A stretch of DNA of 18,163 nt, taken from the NCBI GenBank assembly GCA_964644025.1, contig CAZXVW010000071.1, forward strand, positions 1 to 18,163. Direction: 5' to 3'. This document shows, in pieces, positions 1 to 6,432 of this stretch. The position numbers and the translations under genes were made by a program. Under the pieces are notes generated by a model. It made no database searches and had not been told where the DNA came from. It worked only from the letters and a program-made list of their open reading frames with translations. The DNA comes from CAZXVW01 sp964644025 (lineage in GTDB: Bacteria; Acidobacteriota; Terriglobia; Bryobacterales; Bryobacteraceae). How positions within the stretch are numbered: position 1 is the first letter of the stretch; each line of letters opens with the position of its first letter.

Positions 1-784
1 CCCCAAGCAATACCGGGACTCGGTTGACAAGCTCCGGTCACTGCTGGTGACCTCACCGACCGGCGTGACGGTGCCGCTGGCGAGCATTGCGCACGTGGAA
101 ATCAAGCAGGGAGTGCGCGAGATTCGCCGGGAGAACCTGCGCAACAACGCCACCGTCACGGCGCGGCTGTCCGGCCGGGACCTGGGATCGGCCATCAATG
201 AAATTCAGCGCCGGTTGCCCCGGGAGATTCACATTCCGCCGGGCACGGACGTGGAATTCGGCGGGTTGTACAAGATCCAGCGGGAATCGTTCCACGCGCT
301 CACCATGGTGGCGGTGATGAGCGTGATCCTGATCTTCGTCATCCTGGTGTTCGAATTCCGGTCTTTCTCGCACCCGGTGGCGATCCTGGCGGCCACGGTG
401 TTGTGCACGTTCGGGGCCTTGCTGGCGCTGCTTGTGACCGGCGCGACCCTGAATATCTCCTCCTTCATGGGCGCCATCATGGTGGTCGGCATCGTGCACA
501 AGAACGGGATCCTGATGCTCGACTCGGAGAAACACTTCTCCGGTCTCGGCCTGCCGTTGCGCGATGCGGTGTTCCAGGCCGGGCGGCGGCGGCTGCGTCC
601 CATCCTGATGACGGCGCTGTCCACCATTTTCGGAATGGCGCCGCTGGCGTTCGGCGTCGGGCACGGGGCCGATATCCTGCAGCCGCTGGCAATCGCGGTG
701 ATCGGCGGGGTATCGGTGTCGATGATCCTTTCGCTGGTGGTCACGCCGGTCCTGTTCTACCGGCTGCATTCGTTGGGCCGTTAA
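1..784 (+). CDS. RND-family efflux permease, C-terminal part (cut by window edge)
   Basis: This is the last 260 residues of an inner-membrane RND transporter of the AcrB/CzcA superfamily, which exports drugs or metals using the proton gradient together with a periplasmic adaptor and an outer-membrane channel. The frame is open from base 2 with no start, so the gene enters from the left. The visible part has the end of the periplasmic porter region (VPLASIAHVEIKQG), then a run of membrane helices: one ending in LVFEFRSF, the segment with VVGIVHKNGIL (the family's usual LVGIVVKNAIL motif), and the conserved segment with RPILMTALSTIFGMAPLAF. It stops right after the last helix (VTPVLFYRL) with almost no cytoplasmic tail. 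Substrate cannot be told from this part. The 3' end overlaps the convergent methyltransferase gene by 44 bp. Confidence 0.93.
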   Translation, partial: PKQYRDSVDKLRSLLVTSPTGVTVPLASIAHVEIKQGVREIRRENLRNNATVTARLSGRDLGSAINEIQRRLPREIHIPPGTDVEFGGLYKIQRESFHALTMVAVMSVILIFVILVFEFRSFSHPVAILAATVLCTFGALLALLVTGATLNISSFMGAIMVVGIVHKNGILMLDSEKHFSGLGLPLRDAVFQAGRRRLRPILMTALSTIFGMAPLAFGVGHGADILQPLAIAVIGGVSVSMILSLVVTPVLFYRLHSLGR

Positions 785-1469
785 CCGCGTTCTGGTGTCG
801 GTCCCGGTGGCGGGCAGGCGGCACGGCGGTGGGGATCCTGACCGCAATCAAGGACTTGGCCAGGCCCAGCAGCCGTTCCCGGTGAAGCTCCGCGCCGGGG
901 AACAGTGCCTGCAAGGAGCGGGCGTCCAGCAAGCGAACCTCGTTCAGGTAGTGCTCGATGTAATAGGCCCACCGGTCCGGCGACGGCTGCACCACCAGCG
1001 CCCAGACGGTGAATCTCCGGGCGATGGTCCGCTGCCAGCGGCGCGGAAGCCAGTGGAGCAACGGGGTGAACAGGTGCTGCTCGACTGGAAAGCGCCGGTT
1101 CGGTGTCTGGACATAATAGCCGGCGCCCACCCGGGCCACTTCGGAGGCGAACGCGGCCTGCTGTTCAGCGGCGCCGAGGTGCTCGATCACCGAGTTGCTG
1201 AAGACGAGGTCGAAGGAGCGGTCCCGAAACGGCAGGCGGCAGCCGTCGCCGGCCACGAAGGTAATGGCCTGCTCGTCAGCCGGCTCCAGCGCGCGGGGGA
1301 GATTGAGGATGGTGACGCGCGGCCGCTCGTGCAGCAGGTCCCAGTTGAACGGCGTGCCGCCGACGTCCAGGATGCGGGTGGTGGCGGTAATTCGGAAGCG
1401 CCGCTGGAAGCCGCGCATTCGGCGGGCGCGGAACCAACGGAGGAACCGGGTTAGGAGCCGCTCGCCCAT
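741..1469 (-). CDS. Class I SAM-dependent methyltransferase
   Basis: A 242-residue Rossmann-fold methyltransferase of the Methyltransf_11 type, probably cytosolic. Motif I is ILDVGG (residues 33-38), which binds S-adenosylmethionine. The acidic residue after strand 3 is in VAGDG (D75), and the strand-4 motif is FDLVFSNSVIEH (86-97), typical of small-molecule or lipid-type methyltransferases. The N-terminus is strongly basic (RFLRWFRARRMRG), perhaps for membrane or nucleic-acid contact. The last 30 or so residues are low complexity, and the final 14 codons lie opposite the end of the RND permease gene. A GGAAG ribosome site lies 7 nt before the ATG and sits inside a perfect hairpin (see 1478-1496). 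Substrate unknown. The gene stands alone on this strand. Confidence 0.85.
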   Translation of the reverse strand: MGERLLTRFLRWFRARRMRGFQRRFRITATTRILDVGGTPFNWDLLHERPRVTILNLPRALEPADEQAITFVAGDGCRLPFRDRSFDLVFSNSVIEHLGAAEQQAAFASEVARVGAGYYVQTPNRRFPVEQHLFTPLLHWLPRRWQRTIARRFTVWALVVQPSPDRWAYYIEHYLNEVRLLDARSLQALFPGAELHRERLLGLAKSLIAVRIPTAVPPARHRDRHQNAVNGPTNAAGRTGPA

Positions 1470-1477
1470 GCTGATGC

Positions 1478-1496
1478 TTCCGGCGGGGCGCCGGAA
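1478..1496 (-). promoter_or_regulatory. Hairpin overlapping the methyltransferase ribosome-binding site
   Basis: A perfect 8-bp stem (TTCCGGCG with CGCCGGAA) around a 3-nt loop. Read on the minus strand, its 3' half contains most of the GGAAG ribosome site of the methyltransferase gene. If transcribed, the hairpin could hide that site. The structure is seen in the sequence; the regulatory role is inference. Confidence 0.4.
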
Positions 1497-1556
1497 TCCG
1501 CCGGTCGCCGCCCGGGGAATGCTTCCATTTTAGCGGAGGCTGTTCCGGCGGGCGGT

Positions 1557-1586
1557 TTGGCGGCCTTCCGGGGAGGACGCTACACT
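1557..1586 (+). promoter_or_regulatory. Possible promoter for the cyclophilin gene
   Basis: TTGGCG (1557-1562), an 18-nt spacer and TACACT (1581-1586) resemble a sigma-70 promoter. The expected start point would fall almost on the ATG at 1594, giving a leaderless or near-leaderless transcript, so the call is weak. Confidence 0.3.
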
Positions 1587-1593
1587 GGTCTTC

Positions 1594-2076
1594 ATGCTGA
1601 AACAATACGGGATGCCGCCGCCCATGCGCATCGACGCGAGCAAGAAATACACGGCGAGGCTGGAGACCGCGCGGGGCACGGTGGTCTGCGAACTCTTCGC
1701 CAAGGAAGCGCCGAAGACGGTGAACAACTTCGTCTTTCTGGCTCGCGAAGGATTCTATGATGGGACTGCGTTCCACCGGGTGATCAAGGACTTCATGATC
1801 CAGGGAGGCGACCCGACCGGCACCGGGCGCGGCGGTCCCGGCTACCGTTTCGAGGACGAGTTCGAGGGTAACCCGCACAAACACCAGGTGGGTTCGCTCT
1901 CGATGGCAAACGCGGGTCCCAATACCAACGGCAGCCAGTTCTTCATCACCCACGTGGTCACTGACTGGCTCGACGGCAAGCACACGGTCTTCGGACAGGT
2001 GATCGAGGGGCAGGAGGTAGTCAACGCCATCCAGCAGGGGGACGCGCTCAACCGGGTGACCATCGAAGAAGGTTGA
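1594..2076 (+). CDS. Cyclophilin-type peptidyl-prolyl cis-trans isomerase
   Basis: A 160-residue single-domain cyclophilin that speeds cis-trans isomerisation of Xaa-Pro bonds during protein folding. With no signal peptide, it should be cytoplasmic. All active-site residues of human cyclophilin A have counterparts: R62, F67, M68 and Q70 in FHRVIKDFMIQGGDP, F117 in NGSQFFIT, and W125, L126 and H130 in WLDGKH. Having Trp rather than Phe at 125 is the eukaryote-like state linked with cyclosporin sensitivity; many bacterial enzymes have Phe. The first ATG is chosen because the leader KQYGMPPPM-ID matches a KQY..PP.M.ID leader I recall in similar bacterial cyclophilins; ATGs at 1612 and 1624 are alternatives. 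It is followed by a weak terminator and the promoter of the next gene, so it is probably monocistronic. Confidence 0.96.
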   Translation: MLKQYGMPPPMRIDASKKYTARLETARGTVVCELFAKEAPKTVNNFVFLAREGFYDGTAFHRVIKDFMIQGGDPTGTGRGGPGYRFEDEFEGNPHKHQVGSLSMANAGPNTNGSQFFITHVVTDWLDGKHTVFGQVIEGQEVVNAIQQGDALNRVTIEEG

Positions 2077-2083
2077 GCCCCGC

Positions 2084-2105
2084 CGGCGGAAAAAGCCGTT
2101 TTTTT
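2084..2105 (+). terminator. Weak rho-independent terminator after the cyclophilin
   Basis: A short stem (CGGC with GCCG, 7-nt A-rich loop) is followed directly by seven T residues at 2099-2105, just downstream of the cyclophilin stop. The 4-bp stem is short, so efficiency is doubtful, but position and T-run fit. Confidence 0.4.
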
Positions 2106-2106
2106 C

Positions 2107-2135
2107 TTGACCGGGCCCTCTCGTAAGGGTATGCT
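2107..2135 (+). promoter_or_regulatory. Sigma-70-type promoter for the 140-residue membrane protein
   Basis: TTGACC (2107-2112), a 17-nt spacer and TATGCT (2130-2135) closely fit the housekeeping consensus. It lies between the T-run of the preceding terminator and the gene at 2166, giving a leader of about 24 nt. Confidence 0.65.
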
Positions 2136-2152
2136 TCGGGCAGTAGTTTCCC

Positions 2153-2160
2153 TAAGGAGG
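2153..2160 (+). promoter_or_regulatory. Near-perfect ribosome-binding site
   Basis: TAAGGAGG, an almost complete match to the 16S rRNA anti-Shine-Dalgarno sequence, 5 nt before the ATG at 2166. It is the strongest ribosome site in the window and fixes this start. With the good promoter it suggests high expression. Confidence 0.8.
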
Positions 2161-2165
2161 GTATT

Positions 2166-2588
2166 ATGAACGCCAAGCGTTATCTCGCCGCTTCCGCAGC
2201 GGTGTTTGTGGTGGCGGAGATACTGGAGTACGTGATTCACGAATTGCTCCTGGCATCCACGTACGCGTCGCTCCAACAACTGTGGCGGCCGGACATGGAG
2301 TCGAAGATGTGGATGTATCCGGTGGTCGACGCCATCTGGTCCTTGTTGTTCGTCTGCATTTTCACCAAGGGGTACGAGGGCAGGGGAATTATGGAAGGCG
2401 TGCGGTTCGGCGTTCTCATCGGGTTGTTCACCTCGATTCCGATGGCCTTCGGCACCTATGCCATGATGCCGATACCCGGCTCGCTTGCCTGGCAATGGTT
2501 TATCTTTACGCTGGTTGAGACGATCCTTCTCGGCATTGTCGCGGCCGCTGTGTACCGTCCACGGGAGCCGTCGGCGGGGGCGGCCTGA
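2166..2588 (+). CDS. Hypothetical four-helix inner-membrane protein
   Basis: A 140-residue protein with four predicted membrane helices at about residues 6-28, 50-68, 78-100 and 108-129, and a short polar tail. Striking polar or charged positions are an E-x-x-E-Y-x-x-H-E pattern at the end of helix 1 (residues 18-26), a WRPDMESK loop (40-47), and TKGYEGRGIMEGVRFG between helices 2 and 3. The YEGRG-EGVRFG block resembles an uncharacterised membrane family I recall from environmental bacteria, but I cannot name a Pfam family with confidence. The glutamates and histidine in helix 1 could bind metal or protons; this is inference. It has its own promoter and a very strong ribosome site, so it is probably a single well-expressed gene. 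It converges on the O-antigen ligase-like gene. Confidence 0.85.
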   Translation: MNAKRYLAASAAVFVVAEILEYVIHELLLASTYASLQQLWRPDMESKMWMYPVVDAIWSLLFVCIFTKGYEGRGIMEGVRFGVLIGLFTSIPMAFGTYAMMPIPGSLAWQWFIFTLVETILLGIVAAAVYRPREPSAGAA

Positions 2589-2642
2589 AATCGGACCTGG
2601 CCGCTTCCGCGGTGTCGTCGAACAGCTTAGCCGGGAACCAAA

Positions 2643-3872
2643 TCAGGCGCCGGCTTCGGTAGCGCGGCCATCGTGTATGTGGTCCAGGGCCGCGTAGCCG
2701 CAGGCGACCACGGCGAGGAACATGGTGAGCACCTCGGTGTCGCCCAGGTTCAGCTCGAAGAATCCCTCGACCAGGATCCCGATGAGCACGGCCACCGCCC
2801 CGTGGAGAATGTAGGTGACCCCGGGCGGCGCCCGGCGGCGTAAGGCGCGGCGGAAATCGAACAGGATCTTGCCGAGCAGCCAAAGCAGGGCCAGCGTAGT
2901 CGGAATGCCGCGCTCGGCTGCATAGTGCAGGTAGATATTGTGCAAGTGGCCGTACCAGCCCTCCGGGAGCGGCCGGGGAACATCGGTTGGCACGTATTCG
3001 TTGAAGTGTTCTTTGATCAGTTCCGGCCCGATCCCGAGCCAGGGATGCGCTTTGAGAATCTCCCAGCCGGTGCGCCAGGTCACGATGCGGTGCTCGTTGG
3101 AGTCCAACTCTCCGTGAGGTCTGACCAGGGACGTGAACCGCTCGCGGAGCGAATTCGGCCCGAGCCACAAGGCAGCGGCCAAGATCACTGGGAGTAGGAG
3201 GATCAGTTTTCGGCGCCAGAACCAGAGCAGGTAGAGGCCGCCGGCGCCGGTCCCCAGCCAGATACTGCGCGTGAAGCCCAGCACGATAGCGGCCGCCAGC
3301 ACGAGCGCGCAAAACAGCCCCAGCCACCGCTGGCGCCGGGCCGTGTCCGAAAAGAGAAGGAACGCCGCCAACAGCAGGGCCGTGATCATTATCTGGCCGC
3401 CGAATGTCATCCAGTGACTCATGAAGCCGGTGATCCGGTCGGCGACATAGTACTGGTAGAAGGGCACGCCCAGCAGCCGGGCTTGCTCGTACTTGCCGCT
3501 GAACTGGATGAGGCCGAATCCCGCCGACAGCGTGGCTGCACCAGCCCACGCGATCACCAGCCAGCGAATGTGCCGTAACTGGCGGAAGGTGCCGTAGATC
3601 AGCAGGAGGGTCAGGAAGACGAAGAACTTTCGGAGTTGGGGGCGCCCGGCCGCCGGATCAGCGGAAAAGGCCAGGGAGAGGATCGTTCCGAGCAGGAATA
3701 AGCCCAGGGGGAGCTTCAAGGGCGGGAAGCGGAGCTTCTCTCCAGACAGGAGCAAGGCGGCCAGCGCCAGGGCCATCAGCGTGTGGCAGACGGCGATGGA
3801 GAACAGCACCGAGACGGCCGAGCCGAAAGTCAGGAAAAAGGCTGCCCGCTCGAAGAAGGTCTGGTTTGTCAT
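2643..3872 (-). CDS. O-antigen ligase-like / Wzy_C family membrane protein
   Basis: A 409-residue polytopic membrane protein with about 10-12 helices, of the O-antigen ligase/polymerase superfamily (WaaL, Wzy and relatives), which move undecaprenyl-linked glycans onto lipid A or other acceptors at the periplasmic face. Family marks are GFTRSIWLG (199-207, with the conserved Arg), then a large periplasmic loop (about 240-310) with HRIVTWRTGWEILKAHPWLGIGP and ending in GHLHNIYLHYAAERG. H311 in HNxYL matches the catalytic-type histidine of WaaL. No glycosyltransferase or LPS genes are next to it, so ligase and polymerase roles cannot be separated. A GGTAG-like ribosome site lies before the ATG. 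A CATACT -10-like box at 3898-3903 with a poor CTGACC -35 may drive it. Confidence 0.88.
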   Translation of the reverse strand: MTNQTFFERAAFFLTFGSAVSVLFSIAVCHTLMALALAALLLSGEKLRFPPLKLPLGLFLLGTILSLAFSADPAAGRPQLRKFFVFLTLLLIYGTFRQLRHIRWLVIAWAGAATLSAGFGLIQFSGKYEQARLLGVPFYQYYVADRITGFMSHWMTFGGQIMITALLLAAFLLFSDTARRQRWLGLFCALVLAAAIVLGFTRSIWLGTGAGGLYLLWFWRRKLILLLPVILAAALWLGPNSLRERFTSLVRPHGELDSNEHRIVTWRTGWEILKAHPWLGIGPELIKEHFNEYVPTDVPRPLPEGWYGHLHNIYLHYAAERGIPTTLALLWLLGKILFDFRRALRRRAPPGVTYILHGAVAVLIGILVEGFFELNLGDTEVLTMFLAVVACGYAALDHIHDGRATEAGA

Positions 3873-3994
3873 CAGCGCTACCTGGGCAACGACTCTCAGT
3901 ATGCCAAAATGAAGTTCTGGTCAGCCACCGGCCGCCGCCGGGGACAAGCGTGGCAGGATGGTTGCTGGCTGCCGGGTGTGCAACGCGGAGGAGC

Positions 3995-4474
3995 ATGCAA
4001 ATCTACATTCTTCGTCACGGGATTGCCGAAACAGCCCGAGCCGGGATGAGCGATGCAGACCGCGCGCTGGTGCCCGAGGGAAAGAGAAAGCTCCGTGCCG
4101 TGTTGGGCCGTGCCCGCGCCGCCGGAGTCTCGCCCACCGTGATTCTGACCAGCCCGTACCGGCGCGCCGTCGAGAGCGCCGAAATTGCGGCCGAGGTTCT
4201 CCGCTACGACGGGGAAATCATGACGGCGGACGCGCTCCGGCCCGGTGGCAGCCCGGAGGAGGTCTGGGAGGAGATACGCCGGCTGTGGTCCTCGCGGCGC
4301 CTCCTGTTGAGCGGCCATGAACCGTTGCTCAGTTACCTGGCCGCCTACTTGCTCGGCACTCCCTCACTGCTGATCGATCTGAAGAAAGGATCACTGATGC
4401 GCATTGACCTCCGGGAGGCGATTCCGCGCCCCCGGGGGGTGCTGCGTTGGTACCTGACCCCGAAATTAGCATAG
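3995..4474 (+). CDS. sixA: SixA-type phosphohistidine phosphatase (histidine phosphatase family)
   Basis: A 159-residue cytosolic protein of the histidine phosphatase (phosphoglycerate mutase-like) superfamily, closest in size and order to SixA, which removes phosphate from phosphohistidine on phosphotransfer proteins. The start motif LRHG (6-9) gives the nucleophile H8 and phosphate-binding R7. TSPYRRAVESAEI (52-64) supplies the second arginine. SGHEP (106-110) holds the second catalytic histidine H108. The open frame extends 43 codons upstream, but ATG 3995 puts the catalytic strand at the N-terminus as in the family and has GGAGGAG just before it. The gene diverges from the O-antigen ligase-like gene. 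Its stop is one base from the inverted-repeat element at 4476, which may serve as its transcript end. The physiological partner is unknown. Confidence 0.88.
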   Translation: MQIYILRHGIAETARAGMSDADRALVPEGKRKLRAVLGRARAAGVSPTVILTSPYRRAVESAEIAAEVLRYDGEIMTADALRPGGSPEEVWEEIRRLWSSRRLLLSGHEPLLSYLAAYLLGTPSLLIDLKKGSLMRIDLREAIPRPRGVLRWYLTPKLA

Positions 4475-4475
4475 A

Positions 4476-4534
4476 GGGACAGCCTGCATTGCAACCTTCG
4501 TAAATTTAGCGAAGGTGTCAGTCAGCTCCGTCCC
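4476..4534 (+). repeat. Left arm of the inverted-repeat element
   Basis: The outer 12 bp (4476-4487) is the exact complement of 4838-4849. A hairpin follows at 4495-4515 (CCTTCG with CGAAGG, 9-nt loop TAAATTTAG), and the inner block at 4514-4534 is exactly complementary to 4791-4811. Confidence 0.85.
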
Positions 4535-4790
4535 GGTCGGAAACGGGGCGACGGCAATCCCGCAGGTTCTTTCCCAACCCGCTGAAACTGCGGCACTTTT
4601 TGGCCCGGCGCCGAGGATCCAAGCGAGCTTTAGCCCACCGGACATCAGCGGTTTGATGCGAAATTATTCAGCGAGAGCGCGCGTCTTCCGCTGCTCCGCC
4701 TGCACCCGGCCGGTGAGGATCATAAGGGCAATGTGCGTGCGGCGCCTGTTTTTAGCGGGGTTCGGGTCGGAAAGCCTGAAAGTTGCGAAG

Positions 4791-4849
4791 GGGACGGAGC
4801 TGACTGACACCTTGGCGGTTTTCGCCAAGGGGAGCACGCAGGCTGTCCC
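4791..4849 (-). repeat. Right arm of the inverted-repeat element
   Basis: Mirror of the left arm. Its hairpin at 4810-4830 pairs CCTTGGCG with CGCCAAGG around GTTTT, which is longer and stronger than the left one. It has the same total length (21 nt) and the same place in the arm although the stem bases differ. Confidence 0.85.
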
Positions 4850-4882
4850 GGTTGACAAAGCACGCAGGCTGTCCGCTTGACA
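4834..4882 (+). repeat. Tandem direct repeat ending in TTGACA
   Basis: GCACGCAGGCTGTCC occurs at 4834-4848 and again at 4860-4874, each followed 2-3 nt later by TTGACA (4852-4857 and 4877-4882). The first copy is the outer end of the element's right arm, so the second copy looks like a duplicated element end. The second TTGACA is the -35 box of the promoter for the microprotein gene. Confidence 0.85.
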
Positions 4883-4905
4883 GGGTGGGATTGGAGGCGT
4901 ACAGT
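4877..4905 (+). promoter_or_regulatory. Strong promoter for the 45-residue microprotein
   Basis: A consensus TTGACA (4877-4882), an exact 17-nt spacer and TACAGT (4900-4905, four of six matches). The start point would be near 4912, giving a leader of about 26 nt that contains GGAGGAGGG before the ATG at 4938. Confidence 0.65.
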
Positions 4906-4937
4906 TGAGGCAGAGGTTGTTGGAGGAGGGTGGTTCG

Positions 4938-5075
4938 ATGGTCGATCTTACCAAGCGCGATCAGTCGGACCCGGATGAGAAGAAGGTTATTTTCCTCGAG
5001 TTTCTGGCCGCTACTTCGATCTTTCTGATTGTCGCCCTGGTCCTGTATATGGTCTTCACTTATCAGCCGACCTGA
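4938..5075 (+). CDS. 45-residue single-pass membrane microprotein
   Basis: A short gene with all translation signals: promoter at 4877-4905, ribosome site GGAGGAGGG at 4922-4930 and ATG 7 nt further on. The product has a charged N-terminus of about 18 residues (TKRDQSDPDEKK), one membrane helix at about residues 18-41 (VIFLEFLAATSIF then LIVALVLYMVF), and a TYQPT tail. The charge pattern fits an inner-membrane protein with its basic/acidic end in the cytoplasm, but the topology is not certain. It matches no family I know. Its last 20 bp overlap the 3' end of the convergent CCA nucleotidyltransferase gene. Small single-pass proteins of this sort often modulate a larger membrane complex; no partner is evident here. 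Confidence 0.75.
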   Translation: MVDLTKRDQSDPDEKKVIFLEFLAATSIFLIVALVLYMVFTYQPT

Positions 5076-6408
5076 GACAACCGTCGGGCGGCGAAAATTC
5101 GGATCGAACCAGCGCCAGGGCCTCTTCCGGTGTCTGAATGCGCTCTTCGAGCTGGGCCGTTTCCACCGCCTCCAGGATGCGGCGGAAAATGGGCCCGGGG
5201 TGGTAGCCTTCGCGGATGAGGTCACGGCCGGTGATCAGGGGGGCCGGTTTTAGTTTTTCGGGAGGCAGCTCCTCGAATTTCTTCCGGGCGAACCAGTAGT
5301 TGTCAAGCCGGCCATGGCTGGCCAGGCAGTCCAGGCGATGCAGCTCGAGGTGCTCGTCGAAGTGTTCCAGCCGGAAAAAGCGCCGGCGAGTGCTTTCCTT
5401 CATCCGGCGGATCTCGATAAACCGGAGATGATTGGCCACCAACGCTTCCACTTGGCGGATCTGGTTTCTCGAGCACCGGAGGCGGGAAAGAATGCGAACG
5501 GCCATTTCCGCGCCGACTTTCGCGTGGCTGTCGAAGCGGATGCGCTCGGCCACGCGGAGGGTGGGCGGCTTGCCGACGTCGTGCAGCAGGACGCCGAGGG
5601 CAAGCGTGGGGCTCGGTTCGTGCATTGCTTCCAACATAAGCAACGTGTGGGTCCAGACATCGCCTTCGGGATGAAACTGGGGCGGCTGAGGGACTCCTTT
5701 CATTGCGGCAACCTCGGGGAGAACCTCCTCTAACAGCCCGGTTTCATCGAGCAGTTCGAAACCCATCCGGGCTCCGCCCTCCGTGAGAATGCGGATCAGC
5801 TCGTCGCGGAGGCGCTCGGCGGCGACGCGGCGCACGAGTTCCCGCAGGCGACCGATGGCGGAGCGGGTGGCGGGTTCGATCCTGTAGCCGAGACGCGCAG
5901 CGAAGCGGATGGCCCGGAGGAGCCGCAAATGATCCTCGCGGAAGCGGGCTTCGGGATCCCCCACGGTTCGGATCAGGCCGCGGTGGAGGTCTTCCTGCCC
6001 GCCGACAAAATCCAGAACCTCGCCCGTCTCCGGGTCCAGCAGCAGTGCGTTGATGGTGAAGTCCCGTCGGAGGACGTCGCGGCGCGGGTCGGTTTCAAAA
6101 TCGACCTTCATCGGGTGGCGGCCGTCTTGATAGGTATGGTCGCTGCGAAACGTAGCGACCTCGACTTGTTCGCCATTCTCGGCGATCAGCACCACGCCGA
6201 ACTGGGCTCCGACCAGGCGGGCCCGCGGGAACAGCTCGAGGACGCGCGGCGGCGGAGCGCTGGTGGCGACGTCGAAATCCTTTGGCGGCGTCCCGGTCAG
6301 CAGGTCGCGGACGCAGCCGCCGACGAAAAAGGCTTGGTAGCCGGCCTGGCGGAGGCGCATGGCGACCCGCCGGGCCAGCCGGCCGGCCGGAGTGTTAACG
6401 ATTTCCAT
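5056..6408 (-). CDS. cca: CCA tRNA nucleotidyltransferase / poly(A) polymerase family, with HD domain
   Basis: A 450-residue class II nucleotidyltransferase that adds CCA (or A, or CC) to tRNA 3' ends. The catalytic head has FVGGCVRD (28-35) and the metal-binding DFD (44-46). RRDFTINALLLD (114-125) and the region around RLLRAIRFAARLG (162-174) and AERLRDEL (197-204) are the usual flexible-loop, template and neck motifs. A C-terminal HD domain follows: WTHT (H254), LLHDVGKP (H276, D277) and DSHAKVGAE (H295), typical of enzymes with added phosphohydrolase activity. CCA-adding and poly(A) enzymes of this class cannot be told apart safely by eye. It lies 24 bp after the zinc-ribbon gene on the same strand and is probably co-transcribed with it. 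The 3' end overlaps the microprotein gene by 20 bp. Confidence 0.92.
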   Translation of the reverse strand: MEIVNTPAGRLARRVAMRLRQAGYQAFFVGGCVRDLLTGTPPKDFDVATSAPPPRVLELFPRARLVGAQFGVVLIAENGEQVEVATFRSDHTYQDGRHPMKVDFETDPRRDVLRRDFTINALLLDPETGEVLDFVGGQEDLHRGLIRTVGDPEARFREDHLRLLRAIRFAARLGYRIEPATRSAIGRLRELVRRVAAERLRDELIRILTEGGARMGFELLDETGLLEEVLPEVAAMKGVPQPPQFHPEGDVWTHTLLMLEAMHEPSPTLALGVLLHDVGKPPTLRVAERIRFDSHAKVGAEMAVRILSRLRCSRNQIRQVEALVANHLRFIEIRRMKESTRRRFFRLEHFDEHLELHRLDCLASHGRLDNYWFARKKFEELPPEKLKPAPLITGRDLIREGYHPGPIFRRILEAVETAQLEERIQTPEEALALVRSEFSPPDGCLRSADK

Positions 6409-6432
6409 AATGGCAGGATAGGCGCCCGGAGC

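Larger units (their letters stand above)
4476..4849. mobile_element. Inverted-repeat element with hairpin-bearing arms (MITE/REPIN-like)
   Basis: A 374-bp non-coding unit bounded by two 59-bp inverted arms (4476-4534 and 4791-4849). Each arm has three parts in mirror order: an outer block (GCAGGCTGTCCC and its complement, 12 bp exact), a 21-nt hairpin, and an inner 21-bp block that is exact between arms (4514-4534 and 4791-4811; it shares two bases with the hairpin). The hairpins differ in sequence yet both stay paired. The 256-bp core (4535-4790) has no convincing gene; a 9-bp direct repeat GGTCGGAAA lies near each inner edge (4535-4543, 4765-4773). No transposase is present. It resembles a non-autonomous element, such as a MITE or a REP doublet moved in trans by a RAYT-type transposase. 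The arms are seen; mobility is inferred. It starts one base after the SixA stop. Confidence 0.7.

Noticed and set aside
53..847. 264-codon open frame opposite the RND permease
   Set aside because: Arg/His/Gln-rich shadow frame; the plus strand encodes clear RND motifs.
4515..4880. Open frame of 121 codons on the plus strand inside the inverted-repeat region
   Set aside because: It starts and ends within the repeat arms, reads through both, has no ribosome site at its start and an unprotein-like composition.
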